NCBI GenBank assembly: GCA_963693305.1
Contig: OY855913.1
Location: forward strand, 788,001 to 852,000
Origin: Meandrina meandrites
Lineage: Eukaryota; Cnidaria; Anthozoa; Scleractinia; Meandrinidae
Reading direction: 5' to 3'
DNA: 64,000 nt
Shown in pieces: positions 52,501-63,500 of the stretch. Position numbers and translations under genes: made by a program. Under the pieces are notes generated by a model. The model ran no database searches, was not told the DNA's origin, and saw only the letters and a program-made list of their open reading frames with translations. Position 1 is the stretch's first letter, and each line of letters begins with the position of its first letter.

Positions 52501-55247
52501 TGTTTAAGATCAATATATTGTGTAACTGATTTTGTGGCAAACTTAAAACTTAAACCTGATTTATTTAGTGAACTTAAGGGTGTAATAGGCGGCGGATATT
52601 TTGTCGTAGGCACATTTTGACTGGGCTGGTAATCTCTGTGAGGTTGTACACAACAAATTACAGAAAGTAATTTCACCTGTAATTTATATGAAAGTTCAGC
52701 TTCAGCTTTCCTGGCATTTACTTCCTGGTCATAAGAAGCCTTCTGCATCTGGAATTCTCTTGATGAGTCAGCAATATTAGTCTGGGCTTGGTAGGCAACA
52801 TCCATTTTCTCTTTCTCACACTCTGCTTCCTGATTTATAAACAAAGTAAGACTTAAAATTACCATACATGTGTTACACAGCTCTTTCCTGATTTGTGCTT
52901 TCGCGAGGTCTTCAAAAATAAAAGCCTTTATGTAGTGCTAAGATGTGAAGCCAATACAAACCAAGAGTTTTTTCCCTTTGATTTATGGCCAAGCACAAAG
53001 CATGTGAGTCATAAATTGGTAAGAAAAAGGGACCCGTGTCTTTACAGCACAGTCCAAGAAACAAGGCTAATAAGATATTTATTAGATCTGTCACACTGCA
53101 GGGAGATATGACATGTACACAATCCTCACCATGGGTGGTGAGGATTGCACCATTTCTTGTTTCTCTTTGGCATGCAAATAATGCCATGTGCAATACACAC
53201 CCTTATTCCAGCATCCCTGTTAGACTCTGCCACTCCAATGTCTGCATCCCTCTTCACTTTGGCTGTCTGTGTCTTACCAAGCGAGTCCAAATAACTCACT
53301 TGATCTTCAATGTCCTTTATTGTAAAGCTGAGGATTTCAATCCCCATTCTTCCCACGTCAGGTGATGCGACTTCACGAACCAGAGCAGCAAATGCTTCAC
53401 GATCTTTGAACGTAAAAAACAAGCCATGAGATACACGGTCACACCACAACAAAGTACTAAAAAAATTAATTGTTTAAGACAAGTTTCATGTGTGATAATA
53501 CTCAGTGACTTTAAAATGAGCTTGAAAACATAAACATCAATTTTGTGACAAAAAAGTTCATGGGAGGGTGTAAGATTGGTTTCTGCAGGATAAGCATCAT
53601 GTGGTTCTGTCATCTTTAATTTTCAAGCTGCAGCATTCTCTTGTTATGTACCTTTATAAATCTCCTCCACAGAGAGAGTGCCAAGGATTGCTCTGAGATG
53701 TCCTTCTAGAGTCTGAAGGATAATGTTCTCAATTTGTCGGGTTGACCTTCCAAGAAACTGTTCACAAGCAGTCTTCAGCAGTTCAGGTTCTGTCATGACT
53801 TTCACTTGTGCAACTCCTGTTACTGTCACAGCCACACCTTGAGCTGTTTCTACCATTTCACATTTTGGATTTAACGTCATTACTTCCAAGGTTAGCCTAG
53901 AGAATTATCCAAATAAACCAAAATAAAAATTAATGTCACAGTATGTTAGCAGTCACAAAATGGACTTGCTCTCTTATTAACGATGTCCAGCCAACTCTTT
54001 TCCTTTAATGTGTAGCATTCAGTAACTTTTACATTTTACAATTTGGTGCTCACAGACTGCACTTGAACTATACTCACTGCTGCAATCCCATAGCAAGAAC
54101 TCACAAATAAAGACCCAATCTATGTCATAGGTAAAATCCAAACAATGTTCCAGTAATGGTCAATGGGTAAGTCTGTAATCTAGCAAACTTACTGCATCTG
54201 TGAATTCTCTCTATTTTTTTGTAAATCTAACCATCTGCAAACCAATCCACTGTCCACTTAGAAAAATCTTTTCCATATCAAAACCTTTCCTAATGTATTT
54301 CAAGCACTTTTACAATAATTTTAATGCGAATTAAACACATGCACTATACATTCCTAGCTGACAATAAGGAGATATTTTGCAGTTCAATTCAAACTTTATA
54401 CCTAGTCTTAACATTTTGTGCTTGGCTGCAAGGAAGAAAATCATTGTGTATACTATTTTTTCCACTTTCAATGCTCATATGCTCAGAACAAGAAATATAA
54501 GAAGTCGGCAATAACAAAGAACGTTTTGTAAACAAACACAGGTCAGTGTCGAATTTGTACGGAAACGTTGTGAAGCTTTGCGCTTTTGCAGTTTGTTAAT
54601 TTCTACGATTGCTTTCTCGGAGAAGAGATCTGTGGTGATCATATTTAGCATTAAAATTTGGTTGACATAAAGTACATACGTGCAGCATAACTGATGACAA
54701 TAAGCTTACCACCTGTTATTTTGAACATGATGAGCGTTCTGTTCAGAAAGTTACAACTCGTATCATTTCTACTTACGCCTGAACGTCTGTTACGAATGCC
54801 CAGGCCCACACCCATCCTCCTATAACGGTTTTCTTGGCATCACTGCCGCAGCAGCCACCTAAATACAGAGAATCGTATGCATAATAAGTAACGATTAGAA
54901 TGCGGAACATCCCGATATCGATTGAAATCCGCTTGTAAATATACTACAGCCAACAGAATAACCTACACACTTGTATACCAAACACAGAAGGAAGATGGAT
55001 ACATGCAAACTTCTATAATGTTCCATTCTAAGTCGTATAACGATCGCTGAATTTAGTGAAAGATGTGAACGCTTTGAAAAGGTTGTGTAAAAATGAAATC
55101 GACCAGCATGGTGATCAAATGTTTGGGATTACAAACTTCGACGCTCGTCACGCATTTTCGCCATGATGCAAGAAGAGATCATACAAAAATAATTTTACCT
55201 GAACGAACTAAGGCTTCATTCGGTCCAACCGTGTAGCAGTTTCCCAT
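49597..55247 (-). CDS. FLOT2: Flotillin-2
   Basis: Ten exons on minus: 55247-55199, 54858-54777, 53896-53652, 53403-53201, 52829-52677, 51992-51811, 51388-51343, 51094-50957, 50169-50020 and 49626-49597. Phases all agree; 425 aa (human 428). MGNC gives the N-myristoylation glycine and a palmitoylated cysteine, as in FLOT2. The SPFH/PHB domain (about residues 5-180) includes GGCCGSD, GGWVWAWAFV, VAVTVTGVAQVK, LEGHLRAILGTL and GRMGIEILSFTIKD. A long EA-rich coiled coil follows (about 185-370). The C-terminus has VTSEVSKLVSQLP and LTGVDLSG. Flotillins form hetero-oligomers that scaffold plasma-membrane and endosomal lipid domains; no FLOT1 partner is in the window. The gene is convergent with the cysteine-rich gene and no coding defect is seen. 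Confidence 0.97.
49958..49983. repeat. Solo right end of the TTAA / CCCATTGAC element family
   Basis: AACTCCAGGCGTCAAAGGG followed by TTAA matches the right terminus of 45801-46228. The rest of the element is not apparent; in the last flotillin-2 intron. Confidence 0.5.
52112..52635. mobile_element. MITE with CCAGCCCAGTCAAAATG ends
   Basis: AATCCAGCCCAGTCAAAATG (about 52120) and CATTTTGACTGGGCTGGTAA (about 52613) are inverted ends around about 490 bp. Its interior includes no coding sequence; open frames that cross it run into flotillin exon 5. Located in flotillin-2 intron 5. Confidence 0.78.
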
Positions 55248-56100
55248 GGCTGAGTTTAACTTTACCGAGTATTGTTCACCAATGTATTTTACAACTGGAT
55301 CAAAATATATGCCGAACGCCCCTTGTTCAGAAAGTCGGCCCAGACTCCAAATCAACAACGAAACAGATGGCTTCTTGATCACGTGACAAGGCTTGATTCA
55401 AGAGAGGCACGCGGAGCCTCAATGATCGACAGTCAAAGATGAATAAATTACCATTACAAGAGCATTTGTAACTGATTCTCCACACGGAAAATGACACAAT
55501 CGCTAGACTACGATGTGATTTACATTCAGCCCGAGATACTTCAAAAACACCATAAAGAAGAAAGTCTCTTTCGAATGGCAATTCATTTATCTTTAACGAT
55601 ATTTTTTTCGATAAATAAAGAAAGATAATTGTTTTTATCTGTCCCACTCTCGCGACATGTTGAATATTTCATCTTTCACAATATTTTTTGGACTGTGGAT
55701 CAATCCCACACATATCTTTTAATCTTAGCTTTGGCTCCGCTGATTCGAATACTTTTTTCCGAAGCACACCGTAAAATCACAAGCTTTCCGCTGACCCAAC
55801 AAAAACTCCGTATTGTTAAATGGAGGGAAGGGGCTCCTGATACAGGTTAAAGAGAGAAAAGAAAGATTGATGGCATATCATAAAATAATTAAATCAGGAA
55901 GGCGCATAAAGTGTCTTTGATTATGTTTATTAAAAAAATTAACAAAAAATTGCAGTGTAAAGGTACCTCTAAATTGAGCAAGGTAGTGGCAGAGCAGTTC
56001 AAATCGGGCTTTTTGGTGGGATAACATTACAAAAGGAAGATTGATACTACGTGAAAAAGTAGACTTTGCGAGACGCCAACACGAACAGAACCGATAAAGC
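55248..56100. other. Upstream flank of flotillin-2
   Basis: Should hold the flotillin-2 5' UTR and promoter on the minus strand. Open frames at 55327-55647 and 55629-55850 have no known motif. No other gene recognised. Confidence 0.45.
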
Positions 56101-56108
56101 AGGATTGC

Positions 56109-56155
56109 AATTGCGGACAGCTGTTTCGTCCTTTTGGGGACTCGTCAGCGCGGTG
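56109..56155 (-). ncRNA. Type I hammerhead self-cleaving ribozyme
   Basis: On the minus strand the full catalytic core is present. CUGACGA (56148-56142) is followed by stem II GUCC (56141-56138), loop CCAAAA and GGAC (56131-56128), then GAAA (56127-56124). Stem III is AC/GU closing an AGCU loop, and cleavage is predicted after the C of GUC (56118-56116). Stem I closes with GCG/CGC on the flanks (56151-56149 with 56115-56113). This GUCC..GGAC plus AGCU form matches hammerheads reported in metazoan retrozymes and related retroelements. I see no second intact hammerhead nearby that would define a full retrozyme unit. Confidence 0.82.
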
Positions 56156-56159
56156 TAGC

Positions 56160-57060
56160 GGATTTAAAAAACGCCAGCACAAGTGCCAGCGCTAATAAAT
56201 TGCAAATATAACCCGTACCCTATAACCCTATATCATGTTCCGTAGCTTAAACTTACTTGTTCCCTACATCACGCGCTGCCACATCACGTGTTTCAGGGAA
56301 CAAGAAGACAAAGTGTCACGATGATGTCTCGCAAAGAAAAAAATTAAGGTGGGGGTAAACGTGAATTTGAGTGAAATTTTAAGAGGTTTAAAGAAGAGCT
56401 AGAAGAAAGAAAATAATTTTTCAAACACCACCAGACACGTGACCCCCACGCAAGAGCACCCCAGGTTGTCAGGGGACTGTTTGGGTGTCCATATACTAAT
56501 TTAAAAATCACATTAAATCTTTAATATTTCTTATTTCTCTAAATTTTACTAATCGTTTGAGAAAAACTATCTCTTTCCAAATATCACTAAACACCGCTAA
56601 ACATAGCTTAGTGGGTGAGCAGAGGGTTTTGGGAATGCTTGAAACGGGAGCGAGATATTCGCATTAAACCCAAGTTAAGCGGTGGAAAAACGGGCTTCAG
56701 ATGAACCCCTGCCTTAAGGTGGATGGTCAAAGCCAACCTAAACATTTAAGTGCGTGGCCACAAGGCCATGCTTACCCTGGGATTAACATGAAAACTGAGT
56801 AACTGAGTAAATGTGCAGGAAATCAGGAACCAAGGCTGAAGCTCAAAGCGATTAGAAGCCCATCCCATGTGGCTTAGTTAGAGAAGGAAAATACCATCCC
56901 AAAGAATGGCATTTGAGGAAACTAAATAAAGAAACATTAAACGAAACATCGAAATAAAACGCGTTTTGTTCTGGAGCCTAGATGACCACCACGTGCCATA
57001 CCCCTGCATCACTACCCATGACACCCGTTGATAGCGATAATCAATAATTCAGCCTTCTTC
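56160..57060. other. Intergenic sequence between ribozyme and Penelope remnant
   Basis: No gene recognised. Moderately AT-rich; no long open frame. It may include decayed parts of the element that brought in the hammerhead. Confidence 0.4.
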
Positions 57061-57094
57061 GCATGTGTACAGTAGTAACCGAAGTGCCCTTCTT

Positions 57095-57210
57095 AATTCG
57101 CGTTACAAAAGTTTCCCACCGTCACAAAAGCTCCCCAGGCGCGTTACAAAAGTGCCCTATAGGGGGGTTACAAAAGTTCCCTTTTTTCGTTGCAAAAGCG
57201 GAGGGCACGC
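57095..57210. repeat. Five spaced TTACAAAAGT units
   Basis: CGTTACAAAAGTTTCCC, GTCACAAAAGCTCCCC, CGTTACAAAAGTGCCC, GTTACAAAAGTTCCC and CGTTGCAAAAGCG follow one another every 22-27 bp. They lie just outside the left Penelope repeat. Role unknown. Confidence 0.6.
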
Positions 57211-57394
57211 GAGACCAAGGAAGAGCGATCGATCACGACTTCCTCTATCTTCAGAACAGATCGAGAGCGTGGGTGTAAACTACTTTCTTTCTCTTTCCAA
57301 CACGGGCCGGATCATGGGCGCAAAGCGAAAATATTCCGAACCGAGTGTAGTTTTTGAGGCTTTCATCAGTGTTCGAATGAGATTAAATTTCGAT

Positions 57395-57580
57395 AAACAT
57401 TTCAAAATAAAAATGAGCGATAGAAATTTTACACAACGTTTCGATGTCTTCATGACATCATTATCAAGTGATAATAAAATAACTGTTCAACAGTGTTATA
57501 TATGCGGTGAGAGGTGTGATTATTCATTAACATATTTGTTTAAACAAATAGTTTCGCGCGGATGGAATCCGATCGCGACT
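57395..57580 (-). repeat. Penelope-like element terminal repeat, left copy (minus)
   Basis: About 185 bp that recurs almost unchanged and inverted at 58274-58457. Reading on minus it runs from the end of the element's coding sequence (GATTCCATCCGCGCGAAACT) through a hammerhead-like motif (57470-57432) with stem II GATGTC/GACATC followed by GAAAC. Confidence 0.7.
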
Positions 57581-57583
57581 CCT

Positions 57584-57833
57584 TTTGTCCACATGGCTTT
57601 GGTGATGGAGTAGTAGGCCGGTATTTTTTGGCTTCCGGTAAACACTGGTTTCCAGTTTGTGACCTTTCTTAAGTATTTCCATACCAATAAATGGTAGCTT
57701 GTTGTCAGAAGCTAGTTCCATTGTGAAGTTTATGGATGGGTGACAGTTGTTAAGTGTTGTTAACAAGGCTTCTGCTGCTGGCACATCCTTCATCGTGGCA
57801 AGCGTGTCATCGACGTACCGCCTGTAAAACTCA
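57584..57833 (-). pseudogene. Penelope-like element reverse transcriptase fragment
   Basis: On the minus strand a frame reads RRYVDDTLAT, which contains the YVDD catalytic box of a reverse transcriptase. It continues with MELASDNKLPFIGMEILKKG and ETSVYRKPKNTGLLLHHQSH, which are hallmark palm/thumb motifs of Penelope-like element polymerases. It is cut at both ends. Upstream the frame hits a stop at about 57833, where an oppositely oriented fragment begins. Downstream of HVDKR it jumps straight into the terminal repeat, so the rest of the thumb and the whole endonuclease are missing. Non-functional. Confidence 0.8.
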
Positions 57834-57835
57834 CC

Positions 57836-58314
57836 TCAATGATGACCAAAGATCCTCTCGTGCCACCTCAGCTACCCGTCAACGAAGATACGGTTCACCG
57901 AGTGGTATTGCCATTTAAAGATCAAACGTCGGCCGATGCAGTGAAAAAACAACTATCTAACCTGAGCAAGAAAATCGATCACACTCTTCAACCAGTATTC
58001 AAGAGTCGCAAAATCTGTGAAGATCTCAAGATGCGTGAACCAAAACCACCCGTAATTAATCAACAATGCGTAGTGTACAATTACCAATGTGATCTGTCCG
58101 ACGTATTGATGAACACAGGTTCTCCGCAATCAGAAAGCATTTAAAGAACGATCACGGCCTTTATAACTTCGACGACCTTGCCAATAATTTTTCCGTCCTA
58201 AAGAAATGCAACGGAAAACTGGATTGTTTGATTTACGAAATGCTGTTTATTAGAAAGAAGAAACCTGGCCTGAACACGCAATCGGATTCCATCCGCGCAA
58301 AACTATTTGTTTAA
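57836..58314 (+). pseudogene. Penelope-like element C-terminal fragment (linker and GIY-YIG region, broken)
   Basis: The plus-strand frame has TVHRVVLPFKDQTSADAVKK, LQPVFKSRKICEDLK, PPVINQQCVVYNYQCDLSD, then a gap, then in another frame RFSAIRKHLKNDHG, LDCLIYEMLFIRKKKPGLN and SDSIRAKLFV before TAA. These are the linker and GIY-YIG endonuclease flanks of Penelope-like elements. The deletion with frameshift near 58090-58105 removes the GIY-YIG strands that follow CDLC. Together with the minus fragment next to it, it forms a head-to-head pair; neither can be active. Confidence 0.8.
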
Positions 58315-58457
58315 ACAAATATGTTAATGAATAATCACACCTCTCACCGCATATATAACACTGTTGAACAGTTATTTTATTATCACTTGATAATGATGTC
58401 ATGAAGACATCGAAACGTTGTGTAAAATTTCTATCGCTCATTTTTATTTTGAAATTT
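58274..58457 (+). repeat. Penelope-like element terminal repeat, right copy (plus), with hammerhead-like motif
   Basis: Follows the coding fragment directly. At 58384-58422 it reads CAC, UUGAUAA, a spare U, stem II GAUGUC/GACAUC with loop AUGAA, GAAA, CGUU and GUG. CAC/GUG would form stem I. Against the hammerhead core CUGAUGA, C3 is U and G8 is A. These two bases form a tertiary pair in active hammerheads, so the change is a paired one, but I do not know whether U-A supports cleavage. The spare base before stem II is shared with the motif at 43.6 kb. Confidence 0.6.
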
Positions 58458-58459
58458 TC

Positions 58460-58881
58460 ATCAGTGTTCCAAAAAATGTTTGTTTGTATGAAAGACATCA
58501 GAAAACTGGAGCAGGCAGAAATAAATGATTTGTCGAAATTAGACAAGTTTATATAGCTTTGTTGCGTTTTTCACAACAGAGTTGTCACAAAAATAATTTT
58601 GCGAAACTCTCCTTCCTCCTGATGCCATTTCCGCTTTCAGGATTGCGATTCGCGGTCGTTGAGACGAACAGCTAGTAGGATTGCAAATGAGATAGAACTA
58701 AATATGGATTGGAGGAGTTTTTCTCCGCAATTCCGCACATTGGAGGATACTGCACACAGAGAAAGTGTCTAATCTCCGACTCGAGGTAAATAAAATAGAG
58801 AAGATGCATGGACGCGTACGGCTGGCGTAACAACCCTCTTTCGCAGACGTCCATCGGCCAAGCCAGGACGCTTTTTTCCAT
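58460..58881. other. Spacer between Penelope remnant and palindrome
   Basis: About 420 bp without a recognisable gene or repeat. The minus-strand open frames that cover it (58672-59000) run into the palindrome and have no known motif. Confidence 0.4.
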
Positions 58882-60539
58882 TTAAGGTGGCCCGCGGCTA
58901 TTTTTTGGGAACGGAGGTGCTCTTTTCTAAATCGAGTTTTGGGCATGTAAACCTCAACCGATTTTTCTGATTTTTGGTAGTCGAAATAACAAATGTTCAA
59001 ATTTTTTAAAGCTTTAAATTATAGGGCAAACACGGCAAACGATCACGAGATATTAGCGCTTTTGAAAAAATATATTTATCAAAAAAACGCGAATATTTTC
59101 CAAACACGACGATAGATTTTTTTTGTAATTAATGTCAACTAGTTCAAATTATCCAAGTTTTAATGTGAGCAAGTTTCAACGAAATCGGCTGGGTAGAAAT
59201 TGCTGCACAGTTGACTGTTGAATTTTTGCTTCAAAATATTATGCTTGTGTATAATTGGGAGTTGTTACAACAAAGTTTAAGTGATGCTCAGATCCAATGG
59301 ATTATTTGAAAGCTTTATGCCAGCTAAAACGTTGCTGAAAAGTATGGAAAGATCGGAATCTCCTAGAAAAAGTTGTAAACGAATGAAGAGGAAGAGGTTT
59401 ACGATGCGTAAATTGTGAATTTTAAAATATTCATTTTTTTCGAATTTTTTTTTCTTTTATTTTTAAGTATGAGAAAATACAGCATGTATGCAAACGGCTT
59501 TATCTAGTTTCTTGTGTCTAATCTCGATGAAACGCGTCGAATTTTGCTCGCCAAGATGACTAGTTTGCGTCTTCCATTTTGAAGCGCTTTGGAAACCCTC
59601 GCGTAACAGTAAATTATTCAAACTTGCGGCATTCTCAAGATTATTTAGCACCTGGAATTGAACATACCACGCCGCATGCCCCATTCATTGCTAAATAAAA
59701 TGCATGAATACAAAGCTCAGCCGCAATTTTATCCGTGGCATGTTTATTTCCAGGTGCTAAATAATCTTGAGAATGCGGCAAGTTTGAATAATTTACTGTA
59801 ACAAGAGCATTTTCAAAGCGCTCCAAAATGGAAGACGAGAAGTAGCTATCTTGGCGAGCCACATTCGACGAGTTTCATCGAGACTAGACAGACGGAACTA
59901 GATAAAGTCGTTTGCACATATGCTGTATTTTCTCATACTTGAAAATAAAAGAAAAAAAATCGGTAGATTTTTTTTAATTCGAAAAAAGATAAATATTTTT
60001 AAATTCACAATTTACGCACCGTAAACCTCTTCTGCTTTATTTGTCTACAACTTTTGCTGGGAGTTTCCGATCTTTCCATACTTTTCAGCAACGTTTTAGC
60101 TGGCATTAAGCTTTCAAATAATCCACGGGATCTTAGCATTACTTAAACTTTGTTGTAACAGCTCCCAATTATACACAAGCATAATATTTTGAAGCAAAAA
60201 TTCAACAGTCAACTGTGCAGCAATTTCTACCCAGCCGATTTCGTTGAAACTTGCTCACATTAAAACTTGGATAATTTGAACTAGTTGACATTAATTAGAA
60301 AAAAATCTATCGTCGCGTTTGGAAAATATTCGCGTTTTTTTCATAAATTGATTTTTTTAAAAACGTTAATACCTCGTGTTCGTTTATTTTGTTCGCCCTA
60401 AAGTTCAAAGCTTTATAAAATTTGAACATTTGTTATTTCGATTGCCAAAAATCAGAGAAATCGGTTAACGTTTACATTCCGAAAACTCGATTTAGAAAAG
60501 AGCACCTCCGTTCCCAGAAATAGCCGCGGGCCACCTTAA
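58882..60539. mobile_element. 1.65-kb TTAA-flanked near-perfect palindrome (foldback transposon)
   Basis: TTAA at 58882-58885 and at 60536-60539 bracket inverted arms: about 58886-59656 (771 bp) and 59747-60535 (789 bp), around a spacer of about 90 bp. The ends are GGTGGCCCGCGGCTATTT and its mirror AAATAGCCGCGGGCCACC. Similarity runs along the whole arm, for example AACGGAGGTGCTCTTTTCTA against TAGAAAAGAGCACCTCCGTT. Differences are scattered substitutions and small indels. The TTAA duplication implies piggyBac-type mobilisation. Neither arm has a transposase frame. The spacer (CATACCACGCCGCATGCCCC and following) is non-coding. Confidence 0.9.
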
Positions 60540-63500
60540 CATGAAGTATTGATAATTTTCAAAATTTTTAAAAACTTCGTGCTTTTTTCGCAAAATTTGT
60601 CGAATACTCATTATTCAGTGTACAAAAATCTTCCAGAAATATTCATATTGAACAAAGGGCATTTATCGCAGCTGAAAATGAATTTTAATCAGGTACATAA
60701 AGAAGTCTCAAAGGACACGCTGATCATTTTGGTGTTGGTCACAGTTCAGTGTGCGAACCTTCGTCTTCATCGATGTGCTTCGTTTTCGGGCAAGTCAACG
60801 TTTTCTATCTATCTTGTCTTTGTTGTTTATTCTATTTCATTAGTTGTTATATAGCTGGCTTATTATAGTTTTTCGTTTCGTTTTGCTTCCGTTTCAATTT
60901 TGACCGTTGAACAGTTTAACTGATCGAGCCACTAATCCGACGTGTTATCGGTGACGCCATGAATATATAAGTCGTTGTTCAAGTCAAGAAGTACTGATTA
61001 ACTAAACAAGTCTTTTTCCTTTGTTCGCTTGGCCAAGCTTGGAACAGTATGTCAGAATGTTTAATCCGGAATGATTACTGATTTTTCGTAATTTGTAACT
61101 GTAACGTTCGAGGTGCTGTCGTGTACATTTTCTCTCGCCGGTAGAGTCGCTTTTAAATTCACAGTAAGGGAGAATATATACTTGTTCAGTCTACATCAAA
61201 AGAATTAACATAATAATGGCCAGTGGTCTTCGTAACTTTTACAATGTTTATTTCACAGGCTGAGAGGGACTTACCAACATCATGTGAGGTGTTGCAGTTG
61301 GCTGATGTAGACTTGGTTTCATGATAGATTTCTGTTGTTGACGCTGGAGAGCAAGGCAAGACAAATACGACAAGAGCCTACAACATCTCGTTTGGTTGAA
61401 TAACAGGTAAAGTTTGTTTGATCTACTCAACTGAAATACGAGAGAGAGAAATAGAAAATTTCCGTAGTTTGTGGTAACTGTTACTACAAACTGCTTTTTG
61501 CTGTTCATGTGGTTATAAGATTATAATCCTTTTGATATTGTTTCACTGTTACAGTCAAGTTAGAAACGTAATGTTGCCAGGAATAGAGTCCGTTATGAAT
61601 GAAGTTTGAAATTTGGTCGACGAACTTCCTTCCTCACGTTTGCACATCGCTGTGGTTTATGCCTGATATGGCTACAAAACTTGACATGGTTATTAAAACT
61701 GACAAGGCTATAAAATGCTTCTAAACTGTGAACGTCTTTCTTTATTTTCCACAACATGAACATATGTGTTCCCAAAGGAATTCAGGCAGCCATTTTGGAG
61801 TCGTCATGCTCAGCTTTGATGCCAACTTTCAGCAGTTTAGTGCGGGTGCGACGCTGTTATTCCATTCTGGCCGGCTTCATCATTCTGAAAACAACTCACT
61901 GAATTACAGATAAGTCAAACAAAGTTTTCCAGAATTTCTCACTTTTAAATTATTATCTTACACGCAAGTTTTCCCTGTGAATTTTATTTCAGTTTTTGTC
62001 CTTCACTTTTGACTTTGACCAATATCAAACGCCACAAAACATGATTATAAACAACGAACGAAAACGTTCATACACAAGAAATTAAACAACCGGGCCCAAA
62101 TGTCCAGCACGCGAGCGCTCAACTTGTGCTTGAGAGGAGTCTTTATATCAAGTCTTTACTTTCGACTGTTTCGAGATAGAGAAGTGAGAACTTTAAATGT
62201 AATGATAGATGACTCGAAGAGAACGCTTATTTCCATGACTACTGAAAAGATCTTTATTTTCATTTTGTCGACTGAATAAGAAGTATAACACGACGTAGAG
62301 TTCTCACTGGTGTGTATATTTTTGTTCCAATGTTCTAGGAATGTTTTTCTGGGGGGAAATATGATACCGTACACCCATTCTGGAACTCGGTGACTATTGA
62401 AGCAAACTAGTTGCGGTCTGACTTGATGCCAGGGCGCCTTGTCTACAAAAGAAGTAAGATCTTTGGTTTCAAAATTTCAGACATTTCTTGTACATTAGGC
62501 AAGTTCAAGAACTTCCTGGGGAAAAATTTCCGCACAGCCCCTTACATTTGTTATGCATGCAGATTAATTAATTATGCATGCACTTCATTGTCTTATGAGA
62601 CAATGGCCAATACCTTGAGGTACTGAATAATTATATACATTGATAATTATTACTTACTGTGCAAATAAAAGAGGATTTCGTTGCGCACGATTTTTTTCTC
62701 TTTTTCTCCCTTTCCCTGCTCCGTTCTTCCTTCTTCCTCCTTCCCTTCTACGCCACTTTTCTGTGCCCAGCCTTCCCTCGACCTTTTTTTTTCCTTTTTT
62801 TTCCACGACAGGCCTCGAACCTTTACCCTTCGATTACCCCTGGATTACAAGTCCAACATGTATACCACTACGCTACGAGGTTCAGTTGAAAATTGCCAGT
62901 TGATAAATTAACTTTATTTGTCCGTCAGTCATGAAAAATTTACATTACAATTTATTTCTTCACCTTTTTGAAGCATATTTCTGATTCCACGAAAGCATGC
63001 ATCACATATGTTAATCATTGGCTCCCTGGTGTATAACAGGGAAGGTTGAAGTTTCGTGTTTTCTCTAACCGCGTTTGCTCAGAAGCCTTCATCTCCAAAA
63101 AGTATTCGAAATCTTCCAAGTCCTCCACGAAATCCTCGACTGTTTCTCTTTGTCCTGCGCCAGAGGTAATACTTTGATGTCTTTCTCAACCTTACACACG
63201 CCGGCTGTGCAAGATTATTGCTGTTCATGAGCGCCCGTTGCATACAGTGTTGCAAGGAAACAATCTGCTCACGTCGTTTATGAAATACACATATACACCG
63301 GAAGATGTATGCAGTAAATAATGTCCAGGACAAGTAGGACTTCATCCCGTGATGTGTATTATTCGTAATTCCTCTGCAATTTCTCGGACTAGAGGGACAA
63401 AATACACGATAACAAATGGAAGCGATCCTTGTTGATTGCATTTCAAGGAAGAAATCAAGGGAAAACTTCGAGACAAAACAACACGAAAGGTAAAATAAAG

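Noticed and set aside
57355..57385. CTGATGA on the minus strand next to the left Penelope repeat
   Set aside because: No stem II followed by GAAA at the right distance.
58672..59000. Minus-strand frames across the left edge of the palindrome
   Set aside because: They cross the TTAA junction of the transposon and have no motif.
62805..62888. Functional tRNA-Thr(TGT) gene
   Set aside because: A- and B-box-like words and an anticodon arm are there, but the variable region is too long and the acceptor stem does not pair.
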